From positions 620,001 through 684,000 of the forward strand of contig NZ_JAFEVR010000004.1 in NCBI RefSeq assembly GCF_017352375.1: a stretch of 64,000 nucleotides of DNA, given 5' to 3'. Source of the DNA: Mycolicibacterium sp. S2-37. Its GTDB lineage: Bacteria; Actinomycetota; Actinomycetes; Mycobacteriales; Mycobacteriaceae. This document shows positions 38,122 to 48,909 of the stretch, one piece after another (position 1 is the stretch's first letter; each line of letters begins with the position of its first letter). The notes beneath the pieces were generated by a model. It was given only the letters and a program-made list of their open reading frames with translations. It was not told the origin of the DNA and made no database searches. A program made the position numbers and the translations under genes.

Positions 38122-39681
38122 TCAGGCGGTCACTGCGGCGCGGGAGGAGTTCGGTTGGGTGTGCTCGGTGTCCGGACCCGCGAGCGGCAGGCCCGCAGCC
38201 GGGCGGTCCAGCTTGAGCACCTTGGTTCCGTGTGCCCAGATCTCCTCGAACAGCCTGGGCTCGTCGGACAGCTTCGCGCCCAGTGACGGCACGATCTCCT
38301 TGAGCTTGGGCAGCCAGGCGGTGTATCGCTCGGCGAAGCAGCGTTCCATGACGTCGAGCATCGCGGGCACCGCCGTCGATGCGCCCGGGGACGCACCCAG
38401 CAGGCCGGCCATGCTGCCGTCCTGGGCCGCCAGCACGGTGGTGCCGAACTCCAGCACCCCGCCCTTGCCCTTGCGCCGGATGACCTGCACGCGCTGTCCG
38501 GCGATGTCGAGTTCCCAGTCCGAGTTGCGAGCACTGGGCGCGAAGTCCCGCAGGGCGTCCACCCGATCGGATTCGCTGAGCCGCAGCTGGCCGATCAGGT
38601 ACTTCAGCAGGCCCATCTCGGTGAGCCCGACGCCCAGCATGGAGGCGAGGTTGTTCGGCTTGACCGAGAACGGCAGATCGGTGACCTTGCCCTGCTTGAG
38701 GAACTTCGGCGACCAGCCGGCGAACGGACCGAACAGCAGCCACGACTTCCCGTTGATGACGCGGGTGTCCAGGTGTGGCACCGACATCGGGGGCGCACCC
38801 AGTGGCGGCAGGCCGTACACCTTGGCCTGGTGGCGGGCCGTCAGCTCGAGGTTGCCGGTGCGCAGCCACTGGCCGCCCACCGGGAAGCCGCCGAAGCCCT
38901 TGGCCTCGTTGATGCCGGCCTTCTGCAGCAGCGGCAACGCTCCGCCGCCGGCGCCGACGAAGACGAACTTCGCATTGAGCTTGCGCTTGGCCCCGGTGCG
39001 GCGGTTGAGGACTTTCACCTGCCAGCTGCCGTCGGACTGCTTGGACAGATCGCGCACCTCGTGGCCGAACAGCGTGGACATGCCGCGCTGCGCGCAGTAG
39101 CCGATGAGCTGACGCGAGAGCGAGCCGAAGTCCACGTCGGTGCCGTCCTGCGTCCAGTTCAGCGCGAACGGCTCGCGCAGATCGCGCTTCTCGGTCATGA
39201 ACGGCAGCCGACGGGCGAATTCGGCCGGGTCGTCGATGTACTCCATCGAGGCGAACAGCGGGTTGGTCACCAGCGCGTTGTAGCGGGCGCGCAGATACCG
39301 GGCGTTCTTGGCGCCGCTGACGAAACTCACGTGTGGGATCGGATTGATGAAGCTGCGAGCGTCGCGGATCACGCCGTTGCCGACGGCGTAGCTCCAGAAC
39401 TGCCGCGACACCTGGAACTGCTCGTTGACGTTGACGGCCTTGGTGATGTCGACGCTGCCGTCGGAATCCTGCGGCGTGTAGTTCAGTTCGCACAGCGCGG
39501 AGTGGCCGGTACCGGCGTTGTTCCACGGGTCGCTGCTCTCTGCGGCGGCACCGTCGAGGCGTTCGATGAGCGTGATGGACCAGTTCGGCTCGAGCAACTT
39601 GAGCAGGACCCCGAGCGTGGCGCTCATGATGCCGGCACCAACCAGCACGACGTCGGTCTTGGCTACCTCTGCATCAGGCAC
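38122..39681 (-). CDS. mqo: Malate:quinone oxidoreductase
   Basis: FAD-dependent membrane-associated enzyme that oxidises malate to oxaloacetate and reduces quinone, replacing or supplementing malate dehydrogenase. The 519-residue protein has the dinucleotide motif [13 protein letters not shown] (residues 12-24) and typical [35 protein letters not shown] (read as two segments near residues 50-70) is the family signature. The last part contains [14 protein letters not shown]. It matches Rv2852c in position. Confidence 0.97.
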   Translation of the reverse strand: MPDAEVAKTDVVLVGAGIMSATLGVLLKLLEPNWSITLIERLDGAAAESSDPWNNAGTGHSALCELNYTPQDSDGSVDITKAVNVNEQFQVSRQFWSYAVGNGVIRDARSFINPIPHVSFVSGAKNARYLRARYNALVTNPLFASMEYIDDPAEFARRLPFMTEKRDLREPFALNWTQDGTDVDFGSLSRQLIGYCAQRGMSTLFGHEVRDLSKQSDGSWQVKVLNRRTGAKRKLNAKFVFVGAGGGALPLLQKAGINEAKGFGGFPVGGQWLRTGNLELTARHQAKVYGLPPLGAPPMSVPHLDTRVINGKSWLLFGPFAGWSPKFLKQGKVTDLPFSVKPNNLASMLGVGLTEMGLLKYLIGQLRLSESDRVDALRDFAPSARNSDWELDIAGQRVQVIRRKGKGGVLEFGTTVLAAQDGSMAGLLGASPGASTAVPAMLDVMERCFAERYTAWLPKLKEIVPSLGAKLSDEPRLFEEIWAHGTKVLKLDRPAAGLPLAGPDTEHTQPNSSRAAVTA

Positions 39682-39810
39682 TTCATCGATCCTTAAAGTC
39701 GCGAATCACGGCGGTTCACCGAGTCCCAGGTTATCCCGAAGCCAGCGCCGCCAACCGTGCGGCCACTGTGCATCCGCTCACCGCAGGTACCTGTGGCGGG
39801 CAAGCCAGCC

Positions 39811-39816
39811 TAATGT
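39811..39816 (+). promoter_or_regulatory. -10 box for a leaderless hydrolase transcript
   Basis: TAATGT lies 7 bases before the GTG at 39824 and fits TAnnnT. The 142-base gap to divergent mqo otherwise shows no clear element. Confidence 0.45.
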
Positions 39817-39823
39817 GACCGGG

Positions 39824-40810
39824 GTGAGCGTCTGGGTGCCCGACGAGCTGCCCGATTACCTCCAGCAGACCCTGCGGCTGGGCCCCGATCCCGACGGCGA
39901 GGGCGAACTGTTCGCCACGCTGGTGCGTCGCGGCGCCGCACAACCCGCGGCGCACCGCGCGGTGCTGCTGGTGCACGGGTTCACCGACTACTTCTTCCAT
40001 ACCGGCCTCGCCGATCACCTGGCCGACCGCGGGTTCGCCTTCTATGCGCTCGACCTGCACAAATGCGGGCGATCCCGGCGAGAAAGTCAGACGCCGCACT
40101 TCACCACCGACCTGGCTCGCTACGACGCCGAACTCGAGCGGTCGCTCGGCGTCATCGCCGACGAGACCGGCGGCGCGGAGGTGCTCGTGGTCGGCCACTC
40201 GGCGGGCGGGTTGATCGTGTCGCTGTGGCTGGACGGGGTGCGCCGCAGGGGCGACACCGGGCGGCTGAACCTGGGCGGCCTGGTGCTCAACAGTCCCTGG
40301 CTGGATCTGCAGGGTCCGGCGATCCTGCGGACGGCGGGTACCTCGGCCGCTCTCGGTGCCCTGTCGCGGGTCCGCAAGCGCCGGGTGGTGCGGGCACCAC
40401 ATCCGCAGGGCGGCTACGGCGCGTCGCTGCACCGCGACTACGCCGGCGAGTTCGACTACAACCTGCAGTGGAAGCCGGTCGGAGGCTTCCCGGTGACCGT
40501 CGGCTGGATCCACGCGATCCGGCGCGGCCAGCATCGGCTGCACCGCGGGCTCGACGTCGGCGTGCCGAACCTGATCCTGCGGTCGGACCACAGCGTCCGC
40601 GAGGTCAGCGAGCCCGAGTTGATCCAGCGCGGCGATGCGGTGCTCGATGTGGCGCAGATCGCGCGCTGGGCCGGGTGCATCGGCAACCGGTCCACCGTGG
40701 TGCCCATCCCCGACGCCAAACACGATGTGTTCCTGTCGCTGGCCGAACCGCGCGACGCGGCCTACCGTGAGCTGGACCGCTGGCTGGACTGGTACACCGA
40801 CCGTGGATGA
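39824..40810 (+). CDS. Alpha/beta hydrolase, serine aminopeptidase S33-like
   Basis: A 328-residue hydrolase resembling Rv2854. The oxyanion region LLVHGFTDYFFH lies near residue 45 and the nucleophile elbow VGHSAGG near 125. A C-terminal DAKHDVF contributes the catalytic histidine. It resembles monoacylglycerol lipase/lysophospholipase types; the substrate is unknown. GTG 39824 was chosen over GTG 39815 because of the -10 box at 39811. It precedes mtr on the same strand. Confidence 0.86.
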   Translation: MSVWVPDELPDYLQQTLRLGPDPDGEGELFATLVRRGAAQPAAHRAVLLVHGFTDYFFHTGLADHLADRGFAFYALDLHKCGRSRRESQTPHFTTDLARYDAELERSLGVIADETGGAEVLVVGHSAGGLIVSLWLDGVRRRGDTGRLNLGGLVLNSPWLDLQGPAILRTAGTSAALGALSRVRKRRVVRAPHPQGGYGASLHRDYAGEFDYNLQWKPVGGFPVTVGWIHAIRRGQHRLHRGLDVGVPNLILRSDHSVREVSEPELIQRGDAVLDVAQIARWAGCIGNRSTVVPIPDAKHDVFLSLAEPRDAAYRELDRWLDWYTDRG

Positions 40811-40816
40811 CCGACA

Positions 40817-40876
40817 GGGCGAGCGAAGCGACGGGGGATGTAGATGGGGCGAGCGAAGCGACGGGGGATCTAGGTG
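40817..40876. repeat. 30-bp tandem duplication ahead of mtr
   Basis: Two 30-base units (40817-40846 and 40847-40876) share a 23-base identical core beginning GGGCGAGCGAAGCGACGGGG. The second unit supplies the mtr ribosome-binding GGGGG and ends at its GTG. The first supplies the same sequence with an ATG at 40844 that opens a 9-codon frame. Confidence 0.88.
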
Positions 40877-42286
40877 ACGCACTTCGACATCGCCATCATC
40901 GGAACCGGTTCGGGCAACACCATTCTCGACGACCGCTACATCGACAAGCGGGTGGCGATCAGCGAGAAGGGCCTTTTCGGCGGCACCTGCCTCAACGTCG
41001 GGTGCATCCCGACGAAGATGTTCGTCTACGCGGCCGGAGTCGCCCAGAACGTCCGCGACGCACCGCAATACGGCATCGACGCACACATCGACGACGTCCG
41101 CTGGAGTGACATCGTGTCGCGGGTCTTCGGCCGGATCGACCCGCTGGCCACCGGCGGTGAGCACTACCGGCGGTCCTCCCCCAACGTCGAGGTCTTCGAC
41201 GCGCACACCAGGTTCGCCGGCACGCTCCCCGACGGCGGCTACCGGCTGCGGACCGAGGACGGCGACGAGTTCACCGCCGATCAGGTGGTGATCGCGGCCG
41301 GTTCGCGCGCCATCGTGCCGCCGGCGATCGGCGACTGCGGGGTGGCCTATCACACCAGTGACACGATCATGCGGATCGCCGAACTACCCGAGCACATCAT
41401 CATCGTCGGCGGCGGTTACGTGGCAGCGGAGTTCGCGCACATCTTCTCCTCGCTGGGGTCGCGCGTCACGATCGTCATCCGGGGCACCACCCTGCTCGCC
41501 CACGCCGACGACACCATCTGCGAGCGGTTCACCGACATCGCCGGCAAGAAATGGGAGATCCGCAGCCGCCGCAACATCGTCAGCGGCCGGAGCGAAGGCG
41601 CCGGAGTCACGCTGGATCTCGACGACGGCTCCGCACTGCGGGGCGACGTCCTGCTCGTGGCCACCGGCCGGGTGCCCAACGGCGATCAACTCGACGCGCA
41701 GCTGGCCGGGGTGGCCGTCGAGCACGGTCTGGTCACCGTCGACGAATACCAGCGCACCACCGCGCGCAACGTCTTCGCCCTCGGCGACGTCTGCTCACCC
41801 CATCAGCTCAAGCACGTCGCCAATCACGAAGCGCGCGTGGTGAAGAACAACCTGCTCGTCGACTGGGACGACACCGATGCGATGATGCCCGCCAACCACC
41901 GCAACGTGCCGTCGGCGGTGTTCACCGAACCGCAGATCGCCTCGGTCGGTCTGACGGAGAACCAGGCGCGCGCAGCGGGATACCGCATCCGCAGCAAGGT
42001 GCAGGACTACAGCGACGTCGCCTACGGCTGGGCGATGGAGGACACCTCGGGCTTCGCGAAGCTGATCGTCGACGACGACACCGGACTGCTGCTCGGCGCG
42101 CACATCATGGGCCACCAGGCGTCGTCGATCATCCAGCCGCTGATCCAGGCGATGGCGTTCGATCTGCCCGCCCAGGACATGGCGCGGGGCCAGTACTGGA
42201 TCCATCCGGCACTGCCCGAGGTCATCGAGAACGCCCTGCTGGATCTGTGTGGTGAGCCGCCGTGGCCGCCGGCCAGACGGCACTGA
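40874..42286 (+). CDS. mtr: Mycothione reductase
   Basis: NADPH-dependent flavoenzyme that reduces mycothiol disulfide, the actinobacterial glutathione analogue. The 470-residue protein has the redox disulfide GGTCLNVGC (C39, C44). The FAD motif IIGTGSGN (residues 8-15) and NADPH-binding IIIVGGGYVAAEF near 176 are present. The C-terminal HPALPE near residue 449 holds the interface catalytic histidine. The order hydrolase-mtr matches Rv2854-Rv2855. The stop is one base from the convergent sigma gene's stop. Confidence 0.97.
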   Translation: MTHFDIAIIGTGSGNTILDDRYIDKRVAISEKGLFGGTCLNVGCIPTKMFVYAAGVAQNVRDAPQYGIDAHIDDVRWSDIVSRVFGRIDPLATGGEHYRRSSPNVEVFDAHTRFAGTLPDGGYRLRTEDGDEFTADQVVIAAGSRAIVPPAIGDCGVAYHTSDTIMRIAELPEHIIIVGGGYVAAEFAHIFSSLGSRVTIVIRGTTLLAHADDTICERFTDIAGKKWEIRSRRNIVSGRSEGAGVTLDLDDGSALRGDVLLVATGRVPNGDQLDAQLAGVAVEHGLVTVDEYQRTTARNVFALGDVCSPHQLKHVANHEARVVKNNLLVDWDDTDAMMPANHRNVPSAVFTEPQIASVGLTENQARAAGYRIRSKVQDYSDVAYGWAMEDTSGFAKLIVDDDTGLLLGAHIMGHQASSIIQPLIQAMAFDLPAQDMARGQYWIHPALPEVIENALLDLCGEPPWPPARRH

Positions 42287-42287
42287 G

Positions 42288-42875
42288 TCACCGCGCCCTG
42301 CGGTACCCGCGGGCCGCCGCGGCCGCGGCGAGCAGTTCCCGCAGCCGCGTGCGGCCGCGGTGCAGCCGCGACATCACCGTGCCCACCGGGATGTCGAGGA
42401 TCTCGGCGATCTCGCGGTAGCGCAGCCCTTCCACGTCGGCGTAGTAGACGGCCAGCCGTTGGTCCACCGGCAGCCGGCCCAGCGCATCGCGGACCTCGTC
42501 GTCGCCCATGGCCTGTAGCGCCGCGAGTTCGGCCGACGCGAGCCCGCCCGAGGTGTGGTTCGCCGTCGCCGCGAGCTGGGCGTCGGTGACCTCGACGGGC
42601 ACCTCGACCGGGCGGCGCTGCGCGGCGCGGTACGACGTGATCCACGTGTTCGTCATGATGCGCAGCAGCCAGGCGCGGATGTTGGTGCCGTCGCGATAGC
42701 CGTGAAATCCGCTGTATGCCTTCAGAATCGTGTCCTGCACGAGGTCTTCCGCGTCCGTTGCGGTGGCGGTGTACCGGCGGGCCGCGCGGTAGAGCTGGTC
42801 GAGCAGGGGCAGGACGTCGCGCTCGAAGCGCGCCGACGTCTCCTCGGCCGGTACGAGATCACATGTCGTGCCCAT
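42288..42875 (-). CDS. ECF RNA polymerase sigma factor, SigH-like
   Basis: A 195-residue ECF sigma. Region 2 ([38 protein letters not shown], residues about 17-54) and the [15 protein letters not shown] segment closely resemble mycobacterial SigH. Region 4 contains [23 protein letters not shown]. No zinc anti-sigma gene (HxxxCxxC) lies beside it, unlike SigH-RshA. The ATG at 42875 follows a MerR-type promoter with no leader. The protein is probably a stress sigma; target promoters are unknown. Confidence 0.92.
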   Translation of the reverse strand: MGTTCDLVPAEETSARFERDVLPLLDQLYRAARRYTATATDAEDLVQDTILKAYSGFHGYRDGTNIRAWLLRIMTNTWITSYRAAQRRPVEVPVEVTDAQLAATANHTSGGLASAELAALQAMGDDEVRDALGRLPVDQRLAVYYADVEGLRYREIAEILDIPVGTVMSRLHRGRTRLRELLAAAAAARGYRRAR

Positions 42876-42881
42876 GCCGGC

Positions 42882-42912
42882 AGCGTGACACCTCAACCGG
42901 AGTTGAGGTCAA
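42882..42912 (-). promoter_or_regulatory. MerR-type promoter with perfect dyad for the sigma gene
   Basis: On the reverse strand, -35 TTGACC (42912-42907), a 19-base spacer and -10-like CACGCT (42887-42882). A perfect inverted repeat ACCTCAAC-N4-GTTGAGGT (42890-42909) fills the spacer, as in SoxR/MerR operators. The ATG lies 6 bases after the -10. Confidence 0.68.
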
Positions 42913-42917
42913 GCGAA

Positions 42918-45165
<2,248 letters not shown>

Positions 45166-45169
<4 letters not shown>

Positions 45170-45939
45170 CCGGCCGTCCAGGCCAGCGCAGTGACGGTGA
45201 GCGCGGCCGCGGCCGGGGTCAGCGCGGCGGCCCACTGCACACCGCGGGCCGGCGCGGGCGCGCCGACGGCAGCCAGATCGGGGGCATGACCGTCGAATCC
45301 GCGGGACAGCATCGCCACGTAGACCCGTTCCCCCCGCTCGTAGGAGCGCAGGAACAACGCCCCGATCCCCCTGGCGATGGCGCCGGCCTGGTGCAGCGCC
45401 CGGGGTGAGTCGCCCCGGGATATCCGGGCCATGCGCATCCTGCCGGCTTCGGCCGCGAGCAGATCGACGTAGCGGATCATCAGCACCAGCACCGAGGTGA
45501 CGACGGCAGGCGCACCGAGCCGGCTCAGCGCGGCGGGCAGTTGGGCCGCGGACGTGGTGGCGGCGACGGCCAATGCGGCCGCGACGCCCAGGGTGCCCTT
45601 GGCCACGATCCCCCATGCGGCGTACAGACCGGCGACAGACAGCGACAGGCCCGCGACCTCGATGCGCTCACCGCCTTCGGTGAACGGCAGCAGCAGCGCC
45701 AGCACCACGAACGGCACCTCGATCAGCATCCGGGGCAGCACCCAGCGCAGCGGGATGTGCGCCAGCCGCCAGACCGCCAGCACGATCAGCGCGTATCCGG
45801 CGTAGGGCCACAGCGTTTCGCGCGGGGTGGCGACGACGGCCAGCACGAAGGCCAGCAGCCCGACGATCTTGACCTCGGCGGGCAGTCGGTGCACCGCGGA
45901 GTCGGCGTGGCGGTAGAGCGGATGCGCACCGGCGCCCAT
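45166..45939 (-). CDS. cbiQ: Energy-coupling-factor transmembrane protein CbiQ
   Basis: A 257-residue membrane protein. Several helices lie between residues 25 and 150, and the coupling-helix motif RMRMARISRG near 178 and the SYERGERVYVAMLSRGFDG region near 209 contact the ATPase. It lies between the PDGLE gene and cbiO, with one base and a 4-base overlap respectively. It forms the scaffold of a group I ECF importer. Confidence 0.93.
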
Positions 45940-45940
45940 G

Positions 45941-46282
45941 TCAGGTTCGGCTGCGGCGGGTCCGCGCGATCAGCCAGAACATCGCGCCGGCGACCGCCAC
46001 GGTGACCACCACCCCGATCACCCCGGCCACGCCACCGGTCGCCTCGTCGCCGCCGACGGCGTAATCGGCCAGCGGCGAGTCCGACAGCGGGTGGTCTGTT
46101 GCGTGCCGGGCGATGCAGTCTCCGGTCAGTTCCTCTGCACCTGCGGTTTCCACCACCTGGCAGCCCTGCAGCGTGGTGGCGTCCAGACCGTCCGGGCTGG
46201 CGCTGGCGAAGGCGGACAGACCGCCGGCGATGAGCAGGGTGGCCGCCGCGAACATCACCCAGAACCAGCGTCGGCCGGTCAT
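45941..46282 (-). CDS. PDGLE-domain component of the cobalt/nickel importer
   Basis: A 113-residue protein with an N-terminal helix, the signature SASPDGLDATTLQGC near residue 30, and a C-terminal helix. PDGLE proteins replace CbiN as the small extra subunit of CbiMNQO-type importers. The ATG at 46282 overlaps the cbiM stop by 4 bases. The spacing ties it to the same complex. Confidence 0.9.
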   Translation of the reverse strand: MTGRRWFWVMFAAATLLIAGGLSAFASASPDGLDATTLQGCQVVETAGAEELTGDCIARHATDHPLSDSPLADYAVGGDEATGGVAGVIGVVVTVAVAGAMFWLIARTRRSRT

Positions 46283-46956
46283 ACCGTCACCTGCTGACGC
46301 GACGCGCGCAGCAGATACACCAGGTCCGGTCTGGCGCGTGCCACCGCCATCACCGTCACCGCGGTGATGAGTCCCTCGCCCACGCCGATGAGGACATGGG
46401 TGCCGAACATGTAGCCGGCCACGGCGCCTAGCGAGACGCCACCCGCGCCGCCCACGGTGTATTCGACAACGAATCCCATTGCGGCGCATACGGTTCCGAC
46501 CATGGCGGCGATGAAGGCCACCACGCCGAGGGCGGGCACCGATCCGGTGAACCTGCGACGCGCGACGGAGTGCAGGGCGACCGCGGTGCCGTATCCCGCG
46601 GCGACGCCGATCACCCCCATGTTGACGATGTTGGTTCCCAGCGCGGTCACGCCGCCGTCGGCGAACAGCAGCGCCTGGACCACCAGCACGATCGCGATGC
46701 ACAGCGCACCGGTGAAGGGGCCGACCAGGATCGCCGCCAGCGCCCCGCCCAGCAGGTGCCCGCTCACCCCCGGCAGGATGGGGAAGTTCACCATCTGTAC
46801 GGCGAAGACGAACGCGGCCACCAGGCCCGCCATCGGCACCGCCCGCTCGTCGAGTTCGGCCCGCGCCCGCACCACGCTGAATCCGACTGCGCCGAGGGCG
46901 ATCACCCCGAACACCATCGACACCGGGGCGTTGACGATGCCGTCGCTCATGTGCAT
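46279..46956 (-). CDS. cbiM: Substrate-specific component CbiM
   Basis: A 225-residue membrane protein that binds Co2+ or Ni2+. I set the start at ATG 46956 because it gives the N-terminus MHMSDGI. In CbiM/NikM proteins the N-terminal methionine and the next histidine bind the metal. An in-frame ATG at 46977 would add seven residues and lies 6 bases after a -10-like TACGCT, so a leaderless longer start is also possible. Further signatures are the GVSGHLLGGALAAILVGP segment and several helices. Confidence 0.9.
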   Translation of the reverse strand: MHMSDGIVNAPVSMVFGVIALGAVGFSVVRARAELDERAVPMAGLVAAFVFAVQMVNFPILPGVSGHLLGGALAAILVGPFTGALCIAIVLVVQALLFADGGVTALGTNIVNMGVIGVAAGYGTAVALHSVARRRFTGSVPALGVVAFIAAMVGTVCAAMGFVVEYTVGGAGGVSLGAVAGYMFGTHVLIGVGEGLITAVTVMAVARARPDLVYLLRASRQQVTV

Positions 46957-46983
46957 GGCGACGTGATTGGCAGGCATTCGCCG

Positions 46984-47024
46984 AGCGTAGGACCGGCACC
47001 GACATCTGTCCAGGTGAACAGATG
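46984..47024 (-). promoter_or_regulatory. cbiM promoter with ArsR-type operator
   Basis: On the reverse strand, -35 TGGACA (47012-47007), a 17-base spacer and -10 TACGCT (46989-46984). A dyad CATCTGT-N8-ACAGATG (47003-47024) covers the -35, placed to let a bound repressor exclude polymerase. The adjacent ArsR protein is the obvious candidate. Confidence 0.62.
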
Positions 47025-47032
47025 AACCGGAG

Positions 47033-47356
47033 TCAGCCGTGCCGCGCGCCGATCCAGTGCAGCAGATCGTGCACGGTCTGGTCCTCGAGCCGGTAGCTGA
47101 CCAGCCGGCCCACCCGGGTCGAGGTCACCCAGCCCTGCCGGCGCAGCACCCTGAGGGCCTGCGACACGGCGTTCTCCGAACGATTGAGCGCCGAGGCCAG
47201 GTCGCCGACGCAGATGCCGGGCGCGCGATGCAGCACCAGCAGGATCTCCAGACGGTGCGGATCGGACAGCAGATCGAATCGCTGCGCCCAGCCGTCGGTG
47301 TCGACGTCGGACAGCGCGGACGTCGCGCGCTGCACCTCGAGCCCCGGATCGGTCAC
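47033..47356 (-). CDS. ArsR/SmtB-family metal-sensing repressor
   Basis: A 107-residue winged HTH repressor. The fold is clear: DPHRLEILLVL, then VGDLASALNRSENAVSQALRVLRRQGWV as helices 3-4. The last helix (EDQTVHDLLHWIGARHG) has one aspartate and three histidines, close to the alpha-5 metal site of NmtR/CzrA, though the usual DxH spacing is not exact. It lies upstream of cbiM, whose promoter carries a dyad. GTG 47356 follows TACATT (47369-47364) by 7 bases, so it is probably leaderless. It likely senses Co2+ or Ni2+. Confidence 0.88.
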   Translation of the reverse strand: MTDPGLEVQRATSALSDVDTDGWAQRFDLLSDPHRLEILLVLHRAPGICVGDLASALNRSENAVSQALRVLRRQGWVTSTRVGRLVSYRLEDQTVHDLLHWIGARHG

Positions 47357-47393
47357 GAGCTTCAATGTAGCGGCGGCCGGCCCGATGACCCCG

Positions 47394-48113
47394 CTAGTCC
47401 AGGAAGCCGTGCAGCAGGGCACTGGATCCGGCGACGTGGTCGCGCATCGACGACTCGGCCGCCTCGGCGTCCCCGGCGAGGATCGCGGACACGATGGCCA
47501 TGTGCTGTTCGTCGGAGTGGATGATGTTGCGCTGCAACAGCGGGATGCGGTCGAGCATCGCGTTGAGCCGCATGCGGTTCTCCGCCACCAGCGATACCAG
47601 CGACGGCGAACCTGCCGCCTCGGCGATCGCCAGGTGCAGCCGCGAATCGAGCCGCCGGTAGTCGCCGGGCGCGGCGCCGCGCACGTCGTCGAGGCGGGAC
47701 CGCAGCTCCGCGCACTGCGGCTCGGTCAGGGTGCGCAGGGCCGCGGCCCTGGCCGCACCGGCCTCGAGGATCTCGCGGAGCCGCAGGACGTCGTCGATCT
47801 CGGCGGCGGTGAGCCCCCCGCCGTCGCCGCTGTGCCGCGGGAACTCCTCGGCCAGGAAGGTGCCGCCGTACCGGCCGCGCCGCGAGACCAAGTATCCGGC
47901 GTCGGCCAGCGATTTGATGGCCTCCCGGACGGTGTCGCGGCTCACGCCCAGGCGCGCCGCGAGTTCGCGCTCCGGTGGCAGCGACTCCCCCGGCGCGAGG
48001 ACCCCGAGCCGGATCGTGGCCAGCAACCGGCCCACCGTGTCCTCGAACGCGTTGCCGTACCGGACCGGACGCAGCAGCGCATCGCCTGCGGGCTGATCCG
48101 GGCCTGCGGTCAT
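47394..48113 (-). CDS. GntR-family regulator, FadR (FCD) subfamily
   Basis: A 239-residue regulator. The winged HTH has LPPERELAARLGVSRDTVREAIKSLADAG (recognition helix near residues 55-70). A C-terminal FCD domain holds likely metal-binding histidines in HLAIAEAAGS and HMAIVSAI. It begins 8 bases after the SDR gene of the amine-catabolism operon and is on the same strand. It is probably the last gene of that operon and its regulator; the effector is unknown. Confidence 0.92.
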   Translation of the reverse strand: MTAGPDQPAGDALLRPVRYGNAFEDTVGRLLATIRLGVLAPGESLPPERELAARLGVSRDTVREAIKSLADAGYLVSRRGRYGGTFLAEEFPRHSGDGGGLTAAEIDDVLRLREILEAGAARAAALRTLTEPQCAELRSRLDDVRGAAPGDYRRLDSRLHLAIAEAAGSPSLVSLVAENRMRLNAMLDRIPLLQRNIIHSDEQHMAIVSAILAGDAEAAESSMRDHVAGSSALLHGFLD

Positions 48114-48120
48114 GGCCGGA

Positions 48121-48909
48121 CTACAGCGGAGTCACGTAGGCCGAGCTGATGCCCCCGTCGACGAGGAAGGACGAACCGGTGATGAACGACGAGTCGTCGC
48201 TGGCCAGGAACGCCACCGCGGCGGCGAGTTCCTCCGGTTCGGCGAACCGGCCGAGGGGGATGTGCACCAGCCGGCGCGCCGCACGCTCCGGGTCCTTGGC
48301 GAACAGCTCCTGCAGCAGTGGGGTGTTCACCGGCCCCGGGCACAGCGCGTTGACCCGGATGCCCTGGCGCGCGTACTGCACCCCGAGCTCCCGGGACATC
48401 GCCAGCACACCGCCCTTGGAGGCGGTGTAGGAGATCTGCGAGGTGGCTGATCCCATGACCGCGACGAAGGACGCGGTGTTGATGATCGAGCCCTTCTGCT
48501 GCGGGACCATGTGGCGCAGCGCGGCCTTGGAGCACAGGAACACCGACATGAGGTTGATGTCCTGCACCCGCTGCCACGCGTCGATGCCGGTGTTCTCGAT
48601 CAGATCGTCCTCGGGCGGGCTGATGCCCGCATTGTTGAAGGCGATGTCCACCGAGCCGTACGTCTCGGCCGCGGTGTCGAACAGCGCGTCGACGGCCACC
48701 GGATCGGCGACGTCGACCGGGACGAACGTGCCGTTGAGGTCGTCGGCCACCGTCTTGCCGGTGGCCGGATCGATGTCACCGATGACGATGCTGGCGCCCT
48801 CGGCCTTCATCCGTCGCGCGGTGGCCAGGCCGATCCCGCTTGCGCCGCCGGTGATCACGGCGACCTTGCCGGCGAGCCGCTGGGTGAGGTCAACCCTCGA
48901 TGGGGTCAT
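48121..48909 (-). CDS. Short-chain dehydrogenase/reductase of the amine-catabolism operon
   Basis: A 262-residue classical SDR: TGGASGIG near residue 20, NNAGIS near 92, catalytic YTASK near 160, and the NALCPGPVNTP segment. It matches Rv2857c in position. The ATG overlaps the aldehyde dehydrogenase stop by 4 bases. It may oxidise or reduce a gamma-glutamyl intermediate or an amino alcohol; this is inferred from the neighbours. Confidence 0.92.
   Translation of the reverse strand: MTPSRVDLTQRLAGKVAVITGGASGIGLATARRMKAEGASIVIGDIDPATGKTVADDLNGTFVPVDVADPVAVDALFDTAAETYGSVDIAFNNAGISPPEDDLIENTGIDAWQRVQDINLMSVFLCSKAALRHMVPQQKGSIINTASFVAVMGSATSQISYTASKGGVLAMSRELGVQYARQGIRVNALCPGPVNTPLLQELFAKDPERAARRLVHIPLGRFAEPEELAAAVAFLASDDSSFITGSSFLVDGGISSAYVTPL

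Noticed and set aside
39731..41353. Reverse open frame of about 540 codons across the hydrolase and mtr
   Set aside because: It crosses two well-supported forward genes and their promoter; it is a GC-skew artefact.
46978..47032. Cobalamin riboswitch ahead of cbiM
   Set aside because: The gap after arsR is far too short and has no B12 box; the ArsR dyad explains regulation.
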